A stretch of DNA of 64,000 bases from Aurantimicrobium minutum. GTDB taxonomy: Bacteria; Actinomycetota; Actinomycetes; Actinomycetales; Microbacteriaceae. The notes under the pieces were generated by a model. That model did no database searches, was not told where the DNA came from, and saw only the letters and a list, made by a program, of their open reading frames with translations. Positions 1 through 8,424 of the stretch are shown here, piece by piece (position 1 is the stretch's first letter; each line of letters opens with the position of its first letter). Where the stretch lies: positions 1,116,001-1,180,000 of the forward strand of contig NZ_JARXXV010000001.1 in the NCBI RefSeq assembly GCF_029893825.1. Direction: 5' to 3'. Made by a program: the position numbers and the translations under genes.

Positions 1-1355
1 TGACTGACAGCAATGCGCCTCAAGTCGTTTCTGATTCTTCAGGCAATTTCATCACCCTTTTTCAAAACAAGGTTGGCTCCAACTTTGAAATTCGCTCCAG
101 CTACAGCACCGATTTCGGCACTACGTGGAGTGCTCCTGCAACTATCTCTTCGGGGACGAGTGCGGTCAACCCAAACATCATCTCAGTTGGGCCACGCGCA
201 TTTGTTGCCGTGTGGAACCAAAACGATGGAACCACCACACGAGTTGCCTCCGCAAAGACAACAGACAATGGCGTGACCTGGAGTTCACCGGTTTACATTT
301 CCATTGCTGGGCAAAACACTCGTGCCGCCGACATCGCTTTTGACGGACAGAACAGCCTCGGCGTTGTCTGGACTAGGCAGTTAAGCGGCTTCACTTATTC
401 GACTACGGCTTCAGGCAGTTCCGACCTGGGAACTACGTGGGCAACTCCACAAGATCTCACGTCAACAACACCTGGAAGCATTTCCCCACAAATTGCCAGT
501 ACGGGCACGGGTTCCTTCGTGGCGATGTGGCATCGGCTCACAAGCCCCGTGGGCGTCCAAAGTTCTTCCACCACAAACTCCGGCACAACGTGGAGTGCTC
601 CAACTTTGGCAAGTGACGCTGCGGTCGCTTCTTCATACCCTCAACTTGTGAGTACTTCATCAAACAAAGTTGTCGCCACCTGGCTCCAAGACATTAGCTC
701 AGTCAATGTATTGAGTAGTTCAATCAGCCTGAACAACGGGGCGACGTGGTCGACCCCAGTCCGGATTTCAAACCCAAGTTCGACTTCAACTGCCGCCCAA
801 CTGATCAGAACTGCTAATGGCACCCTCGTGAGCGTGTGGTATCAAAACATTGGTTCCGGTGACCAAATACTTTCGTCGCGTAGCGTCAATGACGGGGCAG
901 CGTGGAGTGCGCCCACGCTGGTTTCTTCACAAACTGCTTGCTACATCCCCCAGATTGCAGCTGATTCCTCGAGCACACTCACTGTTGCATGGTTGTGCGG
1001 ACAAAGCCCAAACTCTGTGATTTCGGTTTCCACCTCCACCGATAATGCCTCATCATGGGCCCAGCCGACAGCACTAACTCAGTCACCACTATTTGGAGAT
1101 TTTGTTTCACTAGCGGTCAGCCCTGCTGGTGACACCACAGCTGCCTGGCAGATGAATTATTCAGGACAGCTCTACAAGGTGTATTCATCGAGCTACATCG
1201 TGAGCGTGGTTCCGCCTCAGCCTCAGCCAAATACGCTTCCGCCAACTGGCGTCAACTCTTCACTCGAGCACTTTGCCATTTGGCTGCTTGCGAGCGGAGT
1301 CGTGTTCCTGGGTGTTCGCCGCATCTCACGTAAGAAAACACTTCCCACCTGCTAG
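1..1355 (+). CDS. Asp-box (BNR-repeat) surface protein with LPxTG-type anchor, 5' end outside window
   Basis: The frame is open from base 3, so the N-terminus lies outside the window; about 450 residues are visible. Seven Asp-box motifs (S-x-D-x-G-x-x-W) recur every 51-53 residues, for example STDFGTTWSAP at 105-137 and SSDLGTTW at 417. This points to a sialidase-like beta propeller. The tail has LPPTG (1236-1250), a hydrophobic helix and a basic RRISRKK end, the layout of a sortase signal, so the protein is probably linked to the cell wall. Asp boxes are structural and also occur in non-sialidases. No catalytic Arg triad or Tyr can be assigned here, so substrate and activity stay open. Confidence 0.8.
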   Translation, partial: TDSNAPQVVSDSSGNFITLFQNKVGSNFEIRSSYSTDFGTTWSAPATISSGTSAVNPNIISVGPRAFVAVWNQNDGTTTRVASAKTTDNGVTWSSPVYISIAGQNTRAADIAFDGQNSLGVVWTRQLSGFTYSTTASGSSDLGTTWATPQDLTSTTPGSISPQIASTGTGSFVAMWHRLTSPVGVQSSSTTNSGTTWSAPTLASDAAVASSYPQLVSTSSNKVVATWLQDISSVNVLSSSISLNNGATWSTPVRISNPSSTSTAAQLIRTANGTLVSVWYQNIGSGDQILSSRSVNDGAAWSAPTLVSSQTACYIPQIAADSSSTLTVAWLCGQSPNSVISVSTSTDNASSWAQPTALTQSPLFGDFVSLAVSPAGDTTAAWQMNYSGQLYKVYSSSYIVSVVPPQPQPNTLPPTGVNSSLEHFAIWLLASGVVFLGVRRISRKKTLPTC

Positions 1356-1385
1356 GTGTCACAGGCTCTTAACGAGCTTCGAGCA

Positions 1386-1403
1386 GGCCCCATCGCAGGG
1401 GCC
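1386..1403. terminator. Possible terminator hairpin after the Asp-box gene
   Basis: Arms GGCCCC and GGGGCC are perfectly complementary around a 6-nt loop, 30 nt past the stop of the surface-protein gene. There is no T-run directly after it, so its strength is doubtful. A smaller TCTGAG/CTCAGA hairpin follows near 1415-1429. Confidence 0.3.
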
Positions 1404-1451
1404 CACCCGAAGAATCTGAGTTTCTCAGAAAAATATGCCTGTTGGCAAGGG

Positions 1452-1910
1452 TTATTTGGTTACCAGCGTGAGCGGGTTGAGCTCTTGGCCCACGTTATAT
1501 TGCTCACCCATCACGCCTCTTCCTTCTGCAGTGAGTGCAGTGGTGAACATGAGTGGGTGTGAACCGGGAACGACGTTGAGTTCAACGAATGGAACTTGAG
1601 CCTCGGGTGAAAGAACACCACCTTGGGCAATGGAAAGTATTCCGTGGCCTGCGGTCAGTTCAATACGAGGATCCTTGATGGAGATATTCATCATTCCCCA
1701 GTGCCCTGAGAAGTGAGCAGTTCCCAAGAAATGCAGCACTCCAGTGTGCTCTGTTTCGTTGAAGTCAGACGCCGCATCGTTGAGCGCAAAAGTGAAACCT
1801 TCTGCAGTTCTCAGCGCAGGTTCTTTGGCTTCGATCACGCCATCTTCGATGCGGGAAAGATACGCAATCAGGCTGTCTTTAACAGCCCAGTGCAGTTCAT
1901 ATTCAGCCAT
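1452..1910 (-). CDS. HtaA-domain protein without signal peptide
   Basis: The 152 residues match one HtaA domain from end to end: an N-terminal W-x-V-K-x-S-x-x-x-Y block (HWAVKDSLIAYL), a central F-x-GTAHFSGHWGMM block, and a following I-x-DPRIEL strand. HtaA domains are known from corynebacterial cell-surface heme uptake proteins, where a conserved Tyr in the first block ligates heme. Here no signal peptide, anchor or transmembrane helix is visible, so the protein should be cytosolic. I chose ATG 1910 because homology starts there; longer frames run into the upstream gene. It lies 2 nt after the chorismate mutase gene and is probably cotranscribed. Heme binding is inferred only. Confidence 0.7.
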   Translation of the reverse strand: MAEYELHWAVKDSLIAYLSRIEDGVIEAKEPALRTAEGFTFALNDAASDFNETEHTGVLHFLGTAHFSGHWGMMNISIKDPRIELTAGHGILSIAQGGVLSPEAQVPFVELNVVPGSHPLMFTTALTAEGRGVMGEQYNVGQELNPLTLVTK

Positions 1911-1912
1911 GA

Positions 1913-2215
1913 TTAGCCGCGAGCTTGTTCGTGGTGGTGAATAACCTCTTCCACGACAAAGTGGAACCACTTCTCAGCGAATGTGGGGTCGAGGTTTGCT
2001 TCCTCCGCCAGCGCACGCAAGCGTGCGACTTGGCGGGCTTCACGAGCTGGGTCTGAGGGGGGTAGATCGTTGTTGGCCTTGAGTGTGCCAACCTTCTGAG
2101 TGAACTTGAAGCGCTCAGCAAGCATGTGAATCAGTGCTGCATCAATGTTGTCGATGCTCTCGCGAATCCCAGCGAGTTCAGCTGCAACCTCAGGGGTCAT
2201 CTCGTTCGAAGCCAT
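1913..2215 (-). CDS. Chorismate mutase (AroQ type)
   Basis: This 100-residue all-helical protein has the AroQ pattern: helix 1 with IRESIDNIDAALIHMLAERF, a K of the active site in KVGTLKAN, then DPAREARQVARL before helix 3. It should turn chorismate into prephenate for Phe and Tyr synthesis in the cytosol. The length fits free-standing actinobacterial enzymes, which in some species need DAHP synthase as partner. A -10-like TAACCT lies 6 nt before ATG 2215 (2222-2227), so the transcript is probably leaderless. The HtaA-domain gene follows after 2 nt. Confidence 0.9.
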   Translation of the reverse strand: MASNEMTPEVAAELAGIRESIDNIDAALIHMLAERFKFTQKVGTLKANNDLPPSDPAREARQVARLRALAEEANLDPTFAEKWFHFVVEEVIHHHEQARG

Positions 2216-2239
2216 GCTCTCAGGTTATCGCAGGAGAGA

Positions 2240-3154
2240 TTAGTTCTTGACTTGCCTACGCATAATCAAAACACCGGCAATCACGATGGCACCGCCCACA
2301 GGTTCATACCAGTGCAGGGTTTCTCCTAGGAAGACCACACCCAGCATGATTCCCACAATGGGCATGACATAGGTCACTGATGAAGCTCGGGTGGGACCCC
2401 AGGACTCCAGCACATCGTTGAACCAGAGATAGGCAAGTCCAGTGCCGCCCAGACCAATCACGCCGATGGCCGCGATGGTGGTCCAATCAATGGTGACCGG
2501 GCCCATCGCCAGAAATGGCGTCATGAGCAACATAAATGCTGCTGCCGCAGCAATTTCAATGATGGAAATGGCTTTGGCTGAGACTCCTGAAGGGAACACG
2601 AACTTCTTCAGATACGTGCCAGAGAACCCATACATCACTGCGGCAGAGAGGGCAGCAACCTGACCCCAGAAACTTCCCCCCAGATCGGTGATGGTCCAGG
2701 GCGCGATGATGACAACCAGACCCACTAGGCCCACCGAGACACCCAGTGCCTGGTTGCGGTTGAAGTTCTCAACGCGCAACACATAAACCGCGATGATGGC
2801 GGTCATGATGGGCGTGAGGCCGTTGTAGATGGTGGCAACAGCAGAGGTGATGTATTGCTCTGCCCAGGGGAAGAAGATGAAAGGGATGCCAATACCGATA
2901 ACACCGGCAACAGCGATGTGACCCCAGAGCTTGATGTCTTTGGGGAGCTGTTGTCTGGATATTGCCCAGAACACGAGCATGAAAATACCGCCGGCGACGA
3001 CACGAGACCAGGCAACCTGTCCCCAGCTCAACGTGGTCAGCGCAATCTTGATGAAGAAGAAACTCGAGCCCCACAGCAGTGCCAGCGAGATGAACTTGAT
3101 CGCAATAAGTGCGGAAGATTGTCCCTGTTTGTTGGCAGCAGCAGAGGAATTCAT
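2240..3154 (-). CDS. EamA (DMT) family exporter
   Basis: The 304 residues form about ten hydrophobic helices in two EamA repeats, with the family hallmark ALLWGSSFFFIK in helix 1 and a second repeat starting near residue 165. DMT carriers usually export amino acids or other small metabolites from the cytoplasm; the substrate cannot be read from sequence. A short basic tail (MRRQVKN) ends the protein. The promoter region carries a -10-like TAGGCT 9 nt before ATG, with a 14-bp palindrome directly upstream of it (3170-3183). A second EamA exporter lies at 9012-9932. Confidence 0.88.
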   Translation of the reverse strand: MNSSAAANKQGQSSALIAIKFISLALLWGSSFFFIKIALTTLSWGQVAWSRVVAGGIFMLVFWAISRQQLPKDIKLWGHIAVAGVIGIGIPFIFFPWAEQYITSAVATIYNGLTPIMTAIIAVYVLRVENFNRNQALGVSVGLVGLVVIIAPWTITDLGGSFWGQVAALSAAVMYGFSGTYLKKFVFPSGVSAKAISIIEIAAAAAFMLLMTPFLAMGPVTIDWTTIAAIGVIGLGGTGLAYLWFNDVLESWGPTRASSVTYVMPIVGIMLGVVFLGETLHWYEPVGGAIVIAGVLIMRRQVKN

Positions 3155-3169
3155 AACCTCTTCAGCCTA

Positions 3170-3183
3170 GACCTGCGCAGGTC
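3170..3183. promoter_or_regulatory. 14-bp palindrome in exporter promoter, candidate operator
   Basis: GACCTGCGCAGGTC is a perfect palindrome that abuts the -10-like TAGGCT of the EamA gene on the minus strand, so it lies between the -35 and -10 positions. A repressor bound here would block the promoter. The regulator is unknown. Confidence 0.45.
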
Positions 3184-3216
3184 ATTTGGGTATGAATAAT
3201 TGAGTTATGCCCGCGG

Positions 3217-3540
3217 TTATCTATGTGCCTCAGACTCTGCGCGCTGGCGCCAGAAATCTAGAGTTCCATCCGAAATGGCCTGCTTCGCTGTGGCCACTTC
3301 GGCTGGTGTCACCAGTCCGCTTTCCACTGCAGAGCCAATATCTGCGGTCGAAAGAAGCACTGCGGCCAGAATCACACCTTTGGCGCTGACGTCACTGGGG
3401 AGCTTTTTTGTGAGAATGTCGCTGGTGGCTGAAGGTGTAACCGCTGGCTTTGCCTCGGGGACACACGCAGTGAGCCCTGCCGCACATATTGCGGCAAGGC
3501 TTAGTACTGCAAGGAAACTCTTCACAACAACAACTCGCAC
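3217..3540 (-). CDS. Small lipoprotein of unknown function
   Basis: This 107-residue protein has a lipoprotein signal: a hydrophobic stretch after MRVVVVK, then the lipobox LTAC with Cys near residue 26, so it should be anchored in the outer leaflet of the cytoplasmic membrane. The mature part is short and mostly helical. A segment DIGSAVESGLVTPAEVATA resembles DISDAVEQGIIDPAIVDAA in the gene 9 nt upstream, which suggests related or interacting exported proteins. It probably shares a transcript with that gene. I do not recognise a family. Confidence 0.7.
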   Translation of the reverse strand: MRVVVVKSFLAVLSLAAICAAGLTACVPEAKPAVTPSATSDILTKKLPSDVSAKGVILAAVLLSTADIGSAVESGLVTPAEVATAKQAISDGTLDFWRQRAESEAHR

Positions 3541-3549
3541 AAATTCAGG

Positions 3550-4455
3550 CTAGTGGTTGCTCTTGCCCGAATTTCCCTTGCCCTGACTTCCAGGGTTTGA
3601 TGGCTTACCGGACCCACTTGAGTTCTGACTTCCGCTGACACCGGAGTTGTCGCCGTTAGATACTTCAGGGATGGTGATGGAACCAGAATTAGATGAACCA
3701 CTCTGACTGTTCTGCTGTTCCTGCTCGGGAAGCGTTGGTGTGTGAGCTCGTCCGCGGACCTCACCGACAACTGAGTTGAGGCGTGCCTGAACCTCGGCAT
3801 TAGCACCGGGGATCCCCGCAACAACTGCTGCATCAAGCTTTGCTGTTGCACGATTAAGCCGTGCTTCCAGTTCTGCGCGCTGTGCTTCCAACTCTGCTAG
3901 CGCGGTAACCTGCTGATCTTCTGGAAGGTCAGCTACTGCGGCGATGGCGGCGTCAAGATTCGTGAGCTCTGCCTGAGCATGTGCAATCTGAAGCTGAAAG
4001 CCAAGAGTGCGGGCACAGGTGGAAGTGGACTGGCCGTCAGTGCGACATGCTTCAAAGTCAGAGCGGATTTGTTCGAAGGCAGCAGCCCATGCCGGTGCTT
4101 CTTCTTCCCAGACCTCGGTTTGCTCAGTCAAGTTTTCATCAATGAGGTCTGACAGTGCCGGATCCGTTGTTGGATCTGGAGCAGGTGTTGCCTCTGGTGT
4201 CGTTTGATCGGCTGCATCAACAATCGCGGGGTCAATGATGCCCTGCTCAACAGCATCAGAAATATCCTGTTGAAGTTCATCGAGAAGCGTGGGGTCTGTT
4301 ACTTCAGTTCCCAGGCCTTCGAGAGATGAGTTAATGATTGTCTCAGTAGTGGCGTCAGATGTCACTGCTTGAGCGGCACTCACTCCAAACCCAAACACAA
4401 GTGCTGGGAGGATGGTGCCAACGGCAAGAACAGATAACAGAGATCGTGACTTCAT
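3550..4455 (-). CDS. Secreted protein with coiled-coil and Gly/Ser-rich tail, unknown function
   Basis: The 301 residues begin with a clear Sec signal peptide (MKSRSLLSVLAVGT..., cleavage near AQAV, residue 30). An acidic region follows with the repeat-like D-I-x-x-A-V-E-x-G motif shared with the next gene. Then come a helical part with a coiled-coil rich in E, L, A and R (about 170-210) and a low-complexity tail of S, G, N and P from about 245. Two Cys near residues 137 and 147 could form a disulfide. No family is recognised. The start is fixed by the signal peptide. Confidence 0.72.
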   Translation of the reverse strand: MKSRSLLSVLAVGTILPALVFGFGVSAAQAVTSDATTETIINSSLEGLGTEVTDPTLLDELQQDISDAVEQGIIDPAIVDAADQTTPEATPAPDPTTDPALSDLIDENLTEQTEVWEEEAPAWAAAFEQIRSDFEACRTDGQSTSTCARTLGFQLQIAHAQAELTNLDAAIAAVADLPEDQQVTALAELEAQRAELEARLNRATAKLDAAVVAGIPGANAEVQARLNSVVGEVRGRAHTPTLPEQEQQNSQSGSSNSGSITIPEVSNGDNSGVSGSQNSSGSGKPSNPGSQGKGNSGKSNH

Positions 4456-4512
4456 GTCACAAGTCTGCTCTGTGAAACTGAGCGAAACCTGTGTAAAGAG
4501 TGGACTTTTTCT

Positions 4513-5799
4513 CTAGCCGACGAGGTCGTGCTGCACGATAATCGCATCGCGTGCTGGGCCCACACCAATGGCGGAGAAACGTGCACCACTCATGGCTTCC
4601 AGAGCAGTGACATAGTCCTGAGCGTTCTTGGGCAGATCGCTGAAAGTGCGAGCTCCGGTGATGTCCTCATTCCAGCCTGGGAAGTATTCCAGGATGGGCT
4701 TGGCGTGGTGGAAGTCACTCTGGTTGACCGGAACCTCATCGTGACGAACACCGTCCACGTCATAGGCAACACAGACAGGAATCTTTTCAAGTCCGGTCAG
4801 CACGTCCAACTTGGTGATGACGAAGTCGGTCACACCATTAATGCGAGCGGTGTAGCGAGCAATCGGTGCGTCATACCAACCACAGCGGCGAGGGCGCCCA
4901 GTGGTGGTTCCAAACTCAAAGCCCTTGGCGCGGAGGTATTCACCGTCCTCATCGAAAAGCTCCGTGGGGAATGGACCTGCACCCACGCGGGTTGTGTAGG
5001 CCTTGATGACCGCAATCACGCGCTCGATCTTGTTAGGACCTATACCCGAACCGGTCGAAGCACCACCTGCGGTGGCATTCGACGAGGTGACGAAAGGATA
5101 GGTTCCGTGGTCGATGTCGAGCATGGTTGCCTGACCACCTTCGAACAAGACGACCTTGTCTGCATCGAGTGCCTGGTTGAGCTCCAGTGCGGTGTCGGCA
5201 ACCATCGGCGCCAGACGCTCACGGTAGGAGAGAAGTTCATCAATCACGGCATCTGCAGAGATGGCACGACGGTTGTAGATCTTGGCAAGCAAGTGATTCT
5301 TGATTTCGAGTGCTGCCTCTACCTTTTGACGCAGGATGCCTTCGTCGAAGATGTCTTGGATACGAATACCCACGCGGTTGATCTTGTCGGCATAGGTGGG
5401 GCCAATGCCGCGGCCGGTGGTGCCAATCTGGCGCTTACCAAGGAAGCGCTCGGTGACCTTGTCCAGTGTGCGGTGGTAGTCGGTGATGACGTGAGCGTTC
5501 GCGCTCACACGCAGCTTGGAAGTGTCGATGCCGCGGGAGTTCAGGGCGTCGAGTTCAGCAAAGAGAACAGAGATATCGATAACCACACCATTAGCAATGA
5601 CGGGAGTAACACCGGGGGTCAAAATGCCGGAAGGCAGGAGGTGGAGGGCATACTTCTCGTCACCAATAACAACGGTGTGACCGGCATTGTTTCCACCGTT
5701 GAACTTCACAACGTAGTCGATGCGCTCGGCGAGAAGGTCGGTAGCTTTACCCTTACCCTCATCGCCCCACTGGGCACCAATCAAGACGATTGCTGGCAT
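4513..5799 (-). CDS. purA: Adenylosuccinate synthetase
   Basis: It joins IMP and aspartate using GTP to give adenylosuccinate, the first step from IMP to AMP. The 428 residues match the family length. Visible motifs are [11 protein letters not shown] (P-loop and catalytic Asp) at the N-terminus, [10 protein letters not shown] with the catalytic His, [12 protein letters not shown] for IMP, and the GTP site near [13 protein letters not shown] 5799 is preceded by a GAGGGGA ribosome site, so this gene has a normal leader. Other purine genes, purM and purF, lie at 17-20 kb. Confidence 0.98.
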   Translation of the reverse strand: MPAIVLIGAQWGDEGKGKATDLLAERIDYVVKFNGGNNAGHTVVIGDEKYALHLLPSGILTPGVTPVIANGVVIDISVLFAELDALNSRGIDTSKLRVSANAHVITDYHRTLDKVTERFLGKRQIGTTGRGIGPTYADKINRVGIRIQDIFDEGILRQKVEAALEIKNHLLAKIYNRRAISADAVIDELLSYRERLAPMVADTALELNQALDADKVVLFEGGQATMLDIDHGTYPFVTSSNATAGGASTGSGIGPNKIERVIAVIKAYTTRVGAGPFPTELFDEDGEYLRAKGFEFGTTTGRPRRCGWYDAPIARYTARINGVTDFVITKLDVLTGLEKIPVCVAYDVDGVRHDEVPVNQSDFHHAKPILEYFPGWNEDITGARTFSDLPKNAQDYVTALEAMSGARFSAIGVGPARDAIIVQHDLVG

Positions 5800-5899
5800 G
5801 ACGATTTCCCCTCGTCTTCAGTACGGCCTGTGCAACTGCGACCTGCCAGTAATTCATTCTACCGGCTAAATAACGCCCATTTCCTGCGGTTACTTCAGG

Positions 5900-6520
5900 C
5901 TAAGTAGTGGCCACAAGCACAACGTCGATGGCCTTGCGCTCGTGTCCACCAGAGATGAAGAAACGATCACGCAACGTCAGGGTGTGCACGGTCAGCCCCA
6001 GCGCTTCACACGCTGCACGAAGCTCGTCCTGAGTGGGGTTCAGCTCGGGACTGGGTGGTCCACCAAAGCCATGCTCGAGGTTTTCGCGAGCGTGCCACAC
6101 ACCAAAGAGCGTGCCGCCTGAGCGCAGACTCTGCGCTGCCGTGGTGATCGCGGCAGCGAGGTCTGCGGAAGGAATTTGAAGATAGGCCAACACAGCCAAA
6201 TCAACAGGCTTAGTCACACAAGATTCAGGGTTGGTCGCGTCAACAGCTGTCCCGGTGCAGAGGTCCGACAGGCCTTCGTGCTCTGCACGCTTGAGAAACT
6301 TTTCCACGGCAACGGCAGAGAAGTCAGAGTTCTCCACGCGCCAACCACGGCTGGCAAACCAAAGTGCGTTACGGCCTTCTCCGCCACCGAGGTCCAGCAT
6401 CTTGCCGGCAGGGAGATCGGAGAGGTATTCGACCACAAACTCGTTGGGTTCTTGAGACCAGACCAGCTCTGCTTCGGCGTAACGTTTGTCCCAGGCCTCA
6501 GGTAAGTTTCGAGTGGTCAT
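5900..6520 (-). CDS. Class I SAM-dependent methyltransferase
   Basis: A 206-residue Rossmann methyltransferase with motif I MLDLGGGEGRNALW (about 40-53), an acidic strand-2 end (VENSDFSAVAVEKF) and a strand-4 region LAVLAYLQIP. The N-terminal WDKRYAEAELVWSQEPN resembles TehB-like and small thiopurine-type methyltransferases. The substrate cannot be told. Its first 23 nt overlap the end of the APC permease gene upstream, so the two are probably translated from one mRNA. No link between the two functions is evident. Confidence 0.85.
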   Translation of the reverse strand: MTTRNLPEAWDKRYAEAELVWSQEPNEFVVEYLSDLPAGKMLDLGGGEGRNALWFASRGWRVENSDFSAVAVEKFLKRAEHEGLSDLCTGTAVDATNPESCVTKPVDLAVLAYLQIPSADLAAAITTAAQSLRSGGTLFGVWHARENLEHGFGGPPSPELNPTQDELRAACEALGLTVHTLTLRDRFFISGGHERKAIDVVLVATT

Positions 6521-7754
6521 TCCTGAAGCCTATTCTTTGCATGCGAATAATTCTGAAGGTTACTCCCGCGGCAATGACCACCAAAGCAGAGACGAGTGAA
6601 AATATTGGCAAGGTGAAAATCAGTCCTGCACACACGATAGCCCCTAGTGCAGACCACACCCTCGGGTAGCGGCGATGTGACTGATCTTGTCTCAAGGCAG
6701 AGATGTTAGTAATGAAGTAATAAAAGAGAACCCCGGCGGAACTAAAACCAACAGCGCTTCGAAGATCTGTGACACTCACGAGCAGGATTGATATCAGACC
6801 AACGAACAGTTCTGCACGGTGTGGAACCTGAAATCGTGGATGCGTGGCAGAAAGCCAACTAGGCAAGTCGTTATTTCTCGCCATGGCAAACATAGTTCGA
6901 CTTATTCCAGCTATCAAAGCCAACAGAGATCCCCCGGTCGCCAATGCTGCAGCGACAACAATGAGGGGGCCCCACGACTCAAACCCCAGAAAGTGCACCG
7001 CGTCAAGCAGCGGTTGAGAACTACTGGCTAACCTTTGTGCTCCAAGAATGTGCAACAAACTCCACCCCACCCCGGCATAAATCGCCAGGACAATGACCAG
7101 AGAAATCACGATTGCTCGAGGAATAGTTTTCTGAGGTTGCTGAACTTCCTCTCCCAAGGTGGCAAGTCGTGCATATCCAGCGAAGGCGAAGAAAAGCAAA
7201 CCTGCCGCTTGAAGAATTCCATAGATATCAAATTCCGAGCTGGCCCCTTGGCTTCCTGGGGAGCTCAGAATTCCCACACCGATGAACATCGATAAGACAA
7301 TGCCGACAGGAATCACAATAAGAATTGCCAGCACAGCTGTGCGAGTTATTCCTCTCAAATTCACAAACGTCAGAAATGCGATTGCAGTGATGGCACCGGG
7401 CCTTTGCCACGGCTCAGGAAGAACATAAGCCGCAAAGGTCAACGCAATGGCGGCGGAGCTGGCAAGTTTTCCAATAACAAATGACCAGCCGGCAAGAAAA
7501 CCCCACCACGGCCCCAGCATTTCTCTGCCGAAGGCATATGTCCCACCTGAGGTAGGAAATTGTGCTGCCAATTGAGCAGAAGATGTGGCGTTCAGCCACG
7601 CCACAAGTGCGGCCAATCCTAGAGAAACCAGTAACCAAGATCCAGCTGACTGTGCAGCCGGTGCAAAGGCGGCGAATACGCCAGCCCCGATCATGGAGCC
7701 AAGTCCGAGGGCAACGGCTCCGGGGAGTCGAAGTCCTCTGCGCAATTGGCTCAT
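6498..7754 (-). CDS. APC family amino acid permease
   Basis: The 418-residue membrane protein has about twelve hydrophobic helices. Helix 1 carries the APC hallmark LGSMIGAGVFAAF, and helix 2 to 3 TSSAQLAAQFPTSGGTYAFG matches the APC consensus. It should import or exchange an amino acid or amine. It is slightly shorter than typical members and ends with a basic tail. A -10-like TAATAT lies 7 nt before ATG (7762-7767), inside the 3' end of the upstream gene, so it can be transcribed alone as a leaderless mRNA. Confidence 0.88.
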   Translation of the reverse strand: MSQLRRGLRLPGAVALGLGSMIGAGVFAAFAPAAQSAGSWLLVSLGLAALVAWLNATSSAQLAAQFPTSGGTYAFGREMLGPWWGFLAGWSFVIGKLASSAAIALTFAAYVLPEPWQRPGAITAIAFLTFVNLRGITRTAVLAILIVIPVGIVLSMFIGVGILSSPGSQGASSEFDIYGILQAAGLLFFAFAGYARLATLGEEVQQPQKTIPRAIVISLVIVLAIYAGVGWSLLHILGAQRLASSSQPLLDAVHFLGFESWGPLIVVAAALATGGSLLALIAGISRTMFAMARNNDLPSWLSATHPRFQVPHRAELFVGLISILLVSVTDLRSAVGFSSAGVLFYYFITNISALRQDQSHRRYPRVWSALGAIVCAGLIFTLPIFSLVSALVVIAAGVTFRIIRMQRIGFRNDHSKLT

Positions 7755-7764
7755 ACGTCGGATA

Positions 7765-8424
7765 TTAGCTGGCGGAGGTGTCGGAAAAGTTAACGTGCTG
7801 CATGACCCATGAGTGCATCGTCACGGCAGCAGCTGCACTGGCATTAATGGAACGCGTGGAACCAAATTGAGTAATTTCAATCACTGCCTCAGCAGCCAAG
7901 ATGGCCTCGGGAGAAAGCCCGGGGCCTTCTTGTCCAAACAGGAACAAGCAACGCTCTGGCAGAGCATAGGTTTCGATCTTCACGCAACCAGGGACATTGT
8001 CAATGGCGAGGATAGGCATGTTCTCTGCCTTCGCCCACTCGACAAGCTCTGCCACGGTGTCGTGGTGGACAACGTGCTGGTAGCGGTCAGTCACCATTGC
8101 TCCACGCTTGTTCCAGCGGCGGCGTCCCACAATGTGGACGGTGTCTGCCCCAAAGGCATTGGCTGAGCGAACGATGGAACCGATGTTCATATCGTGCTGC
8201 CAGTTCTCAATGGCGACGTGGAACGGGTGACGCTTCTCATCCAGGTCAGCCACGATGGCTTCCATGGTCCAGTAACGGTAACGGTCAATGACGTTACGAG
8301 TGTCGCCCTTTTCTAGAAGCTCCGGGTCAAACCAAGGTTCTTGAGGAAGTTCGCCAACCCATGGGCCAACACCAGAGGTGCTCAGCTCATGCGTCGGAGA
8401 ATCAGGCAGTTCAGCCACAGTCAC
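7765..8424 (-). CDS. TrmH/SpoU family RNA 2'-O-methyltransferase
   Basis: The 219-residue SPOUT enzyme shows the three family motifs: N-x-GSIVRSANAFG (about 83-94), LFLFGQEGPGLS (about 155-166) and ITQFGSTRSINASAAAAV (about 180-197). It should methylate a ribose 2'-OH in tRNA or rRNA using SAM bound in a trefoil knot. The target nucleotide is not predictable. Its ATG overlaps the pyrE stop by 4 nt (ATGA), so it is translationally coupled to pyrE. Confidence 0.92.
   Translation of the reverse strand: MTVAELPDSPTHELSTSGVGPWVGELPQEPWFDPELLEKGDTRNVIDRYRYWTMEAIVADLDEKRHPFHVAIENWQHDMNIGSIVRSANAFGADTVHIVGRRRWNKRGAMVTDRYQHVVHHDTVAELVEWAKAENMPILAIDNVPGCVKIETYALPERCLFLFGQEGPGLSPEAILAAEAVIEITQFGSTRSINASAAAAVTMHSWVMQHVNFSDTSAS

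Noticed and set aside
4528-5907. Long plus-strand open frame of 459 codons over purA
   Set aside because: It lies fully antisense to purA, has no family features, and its codon pattern is the mirror of the real gene.
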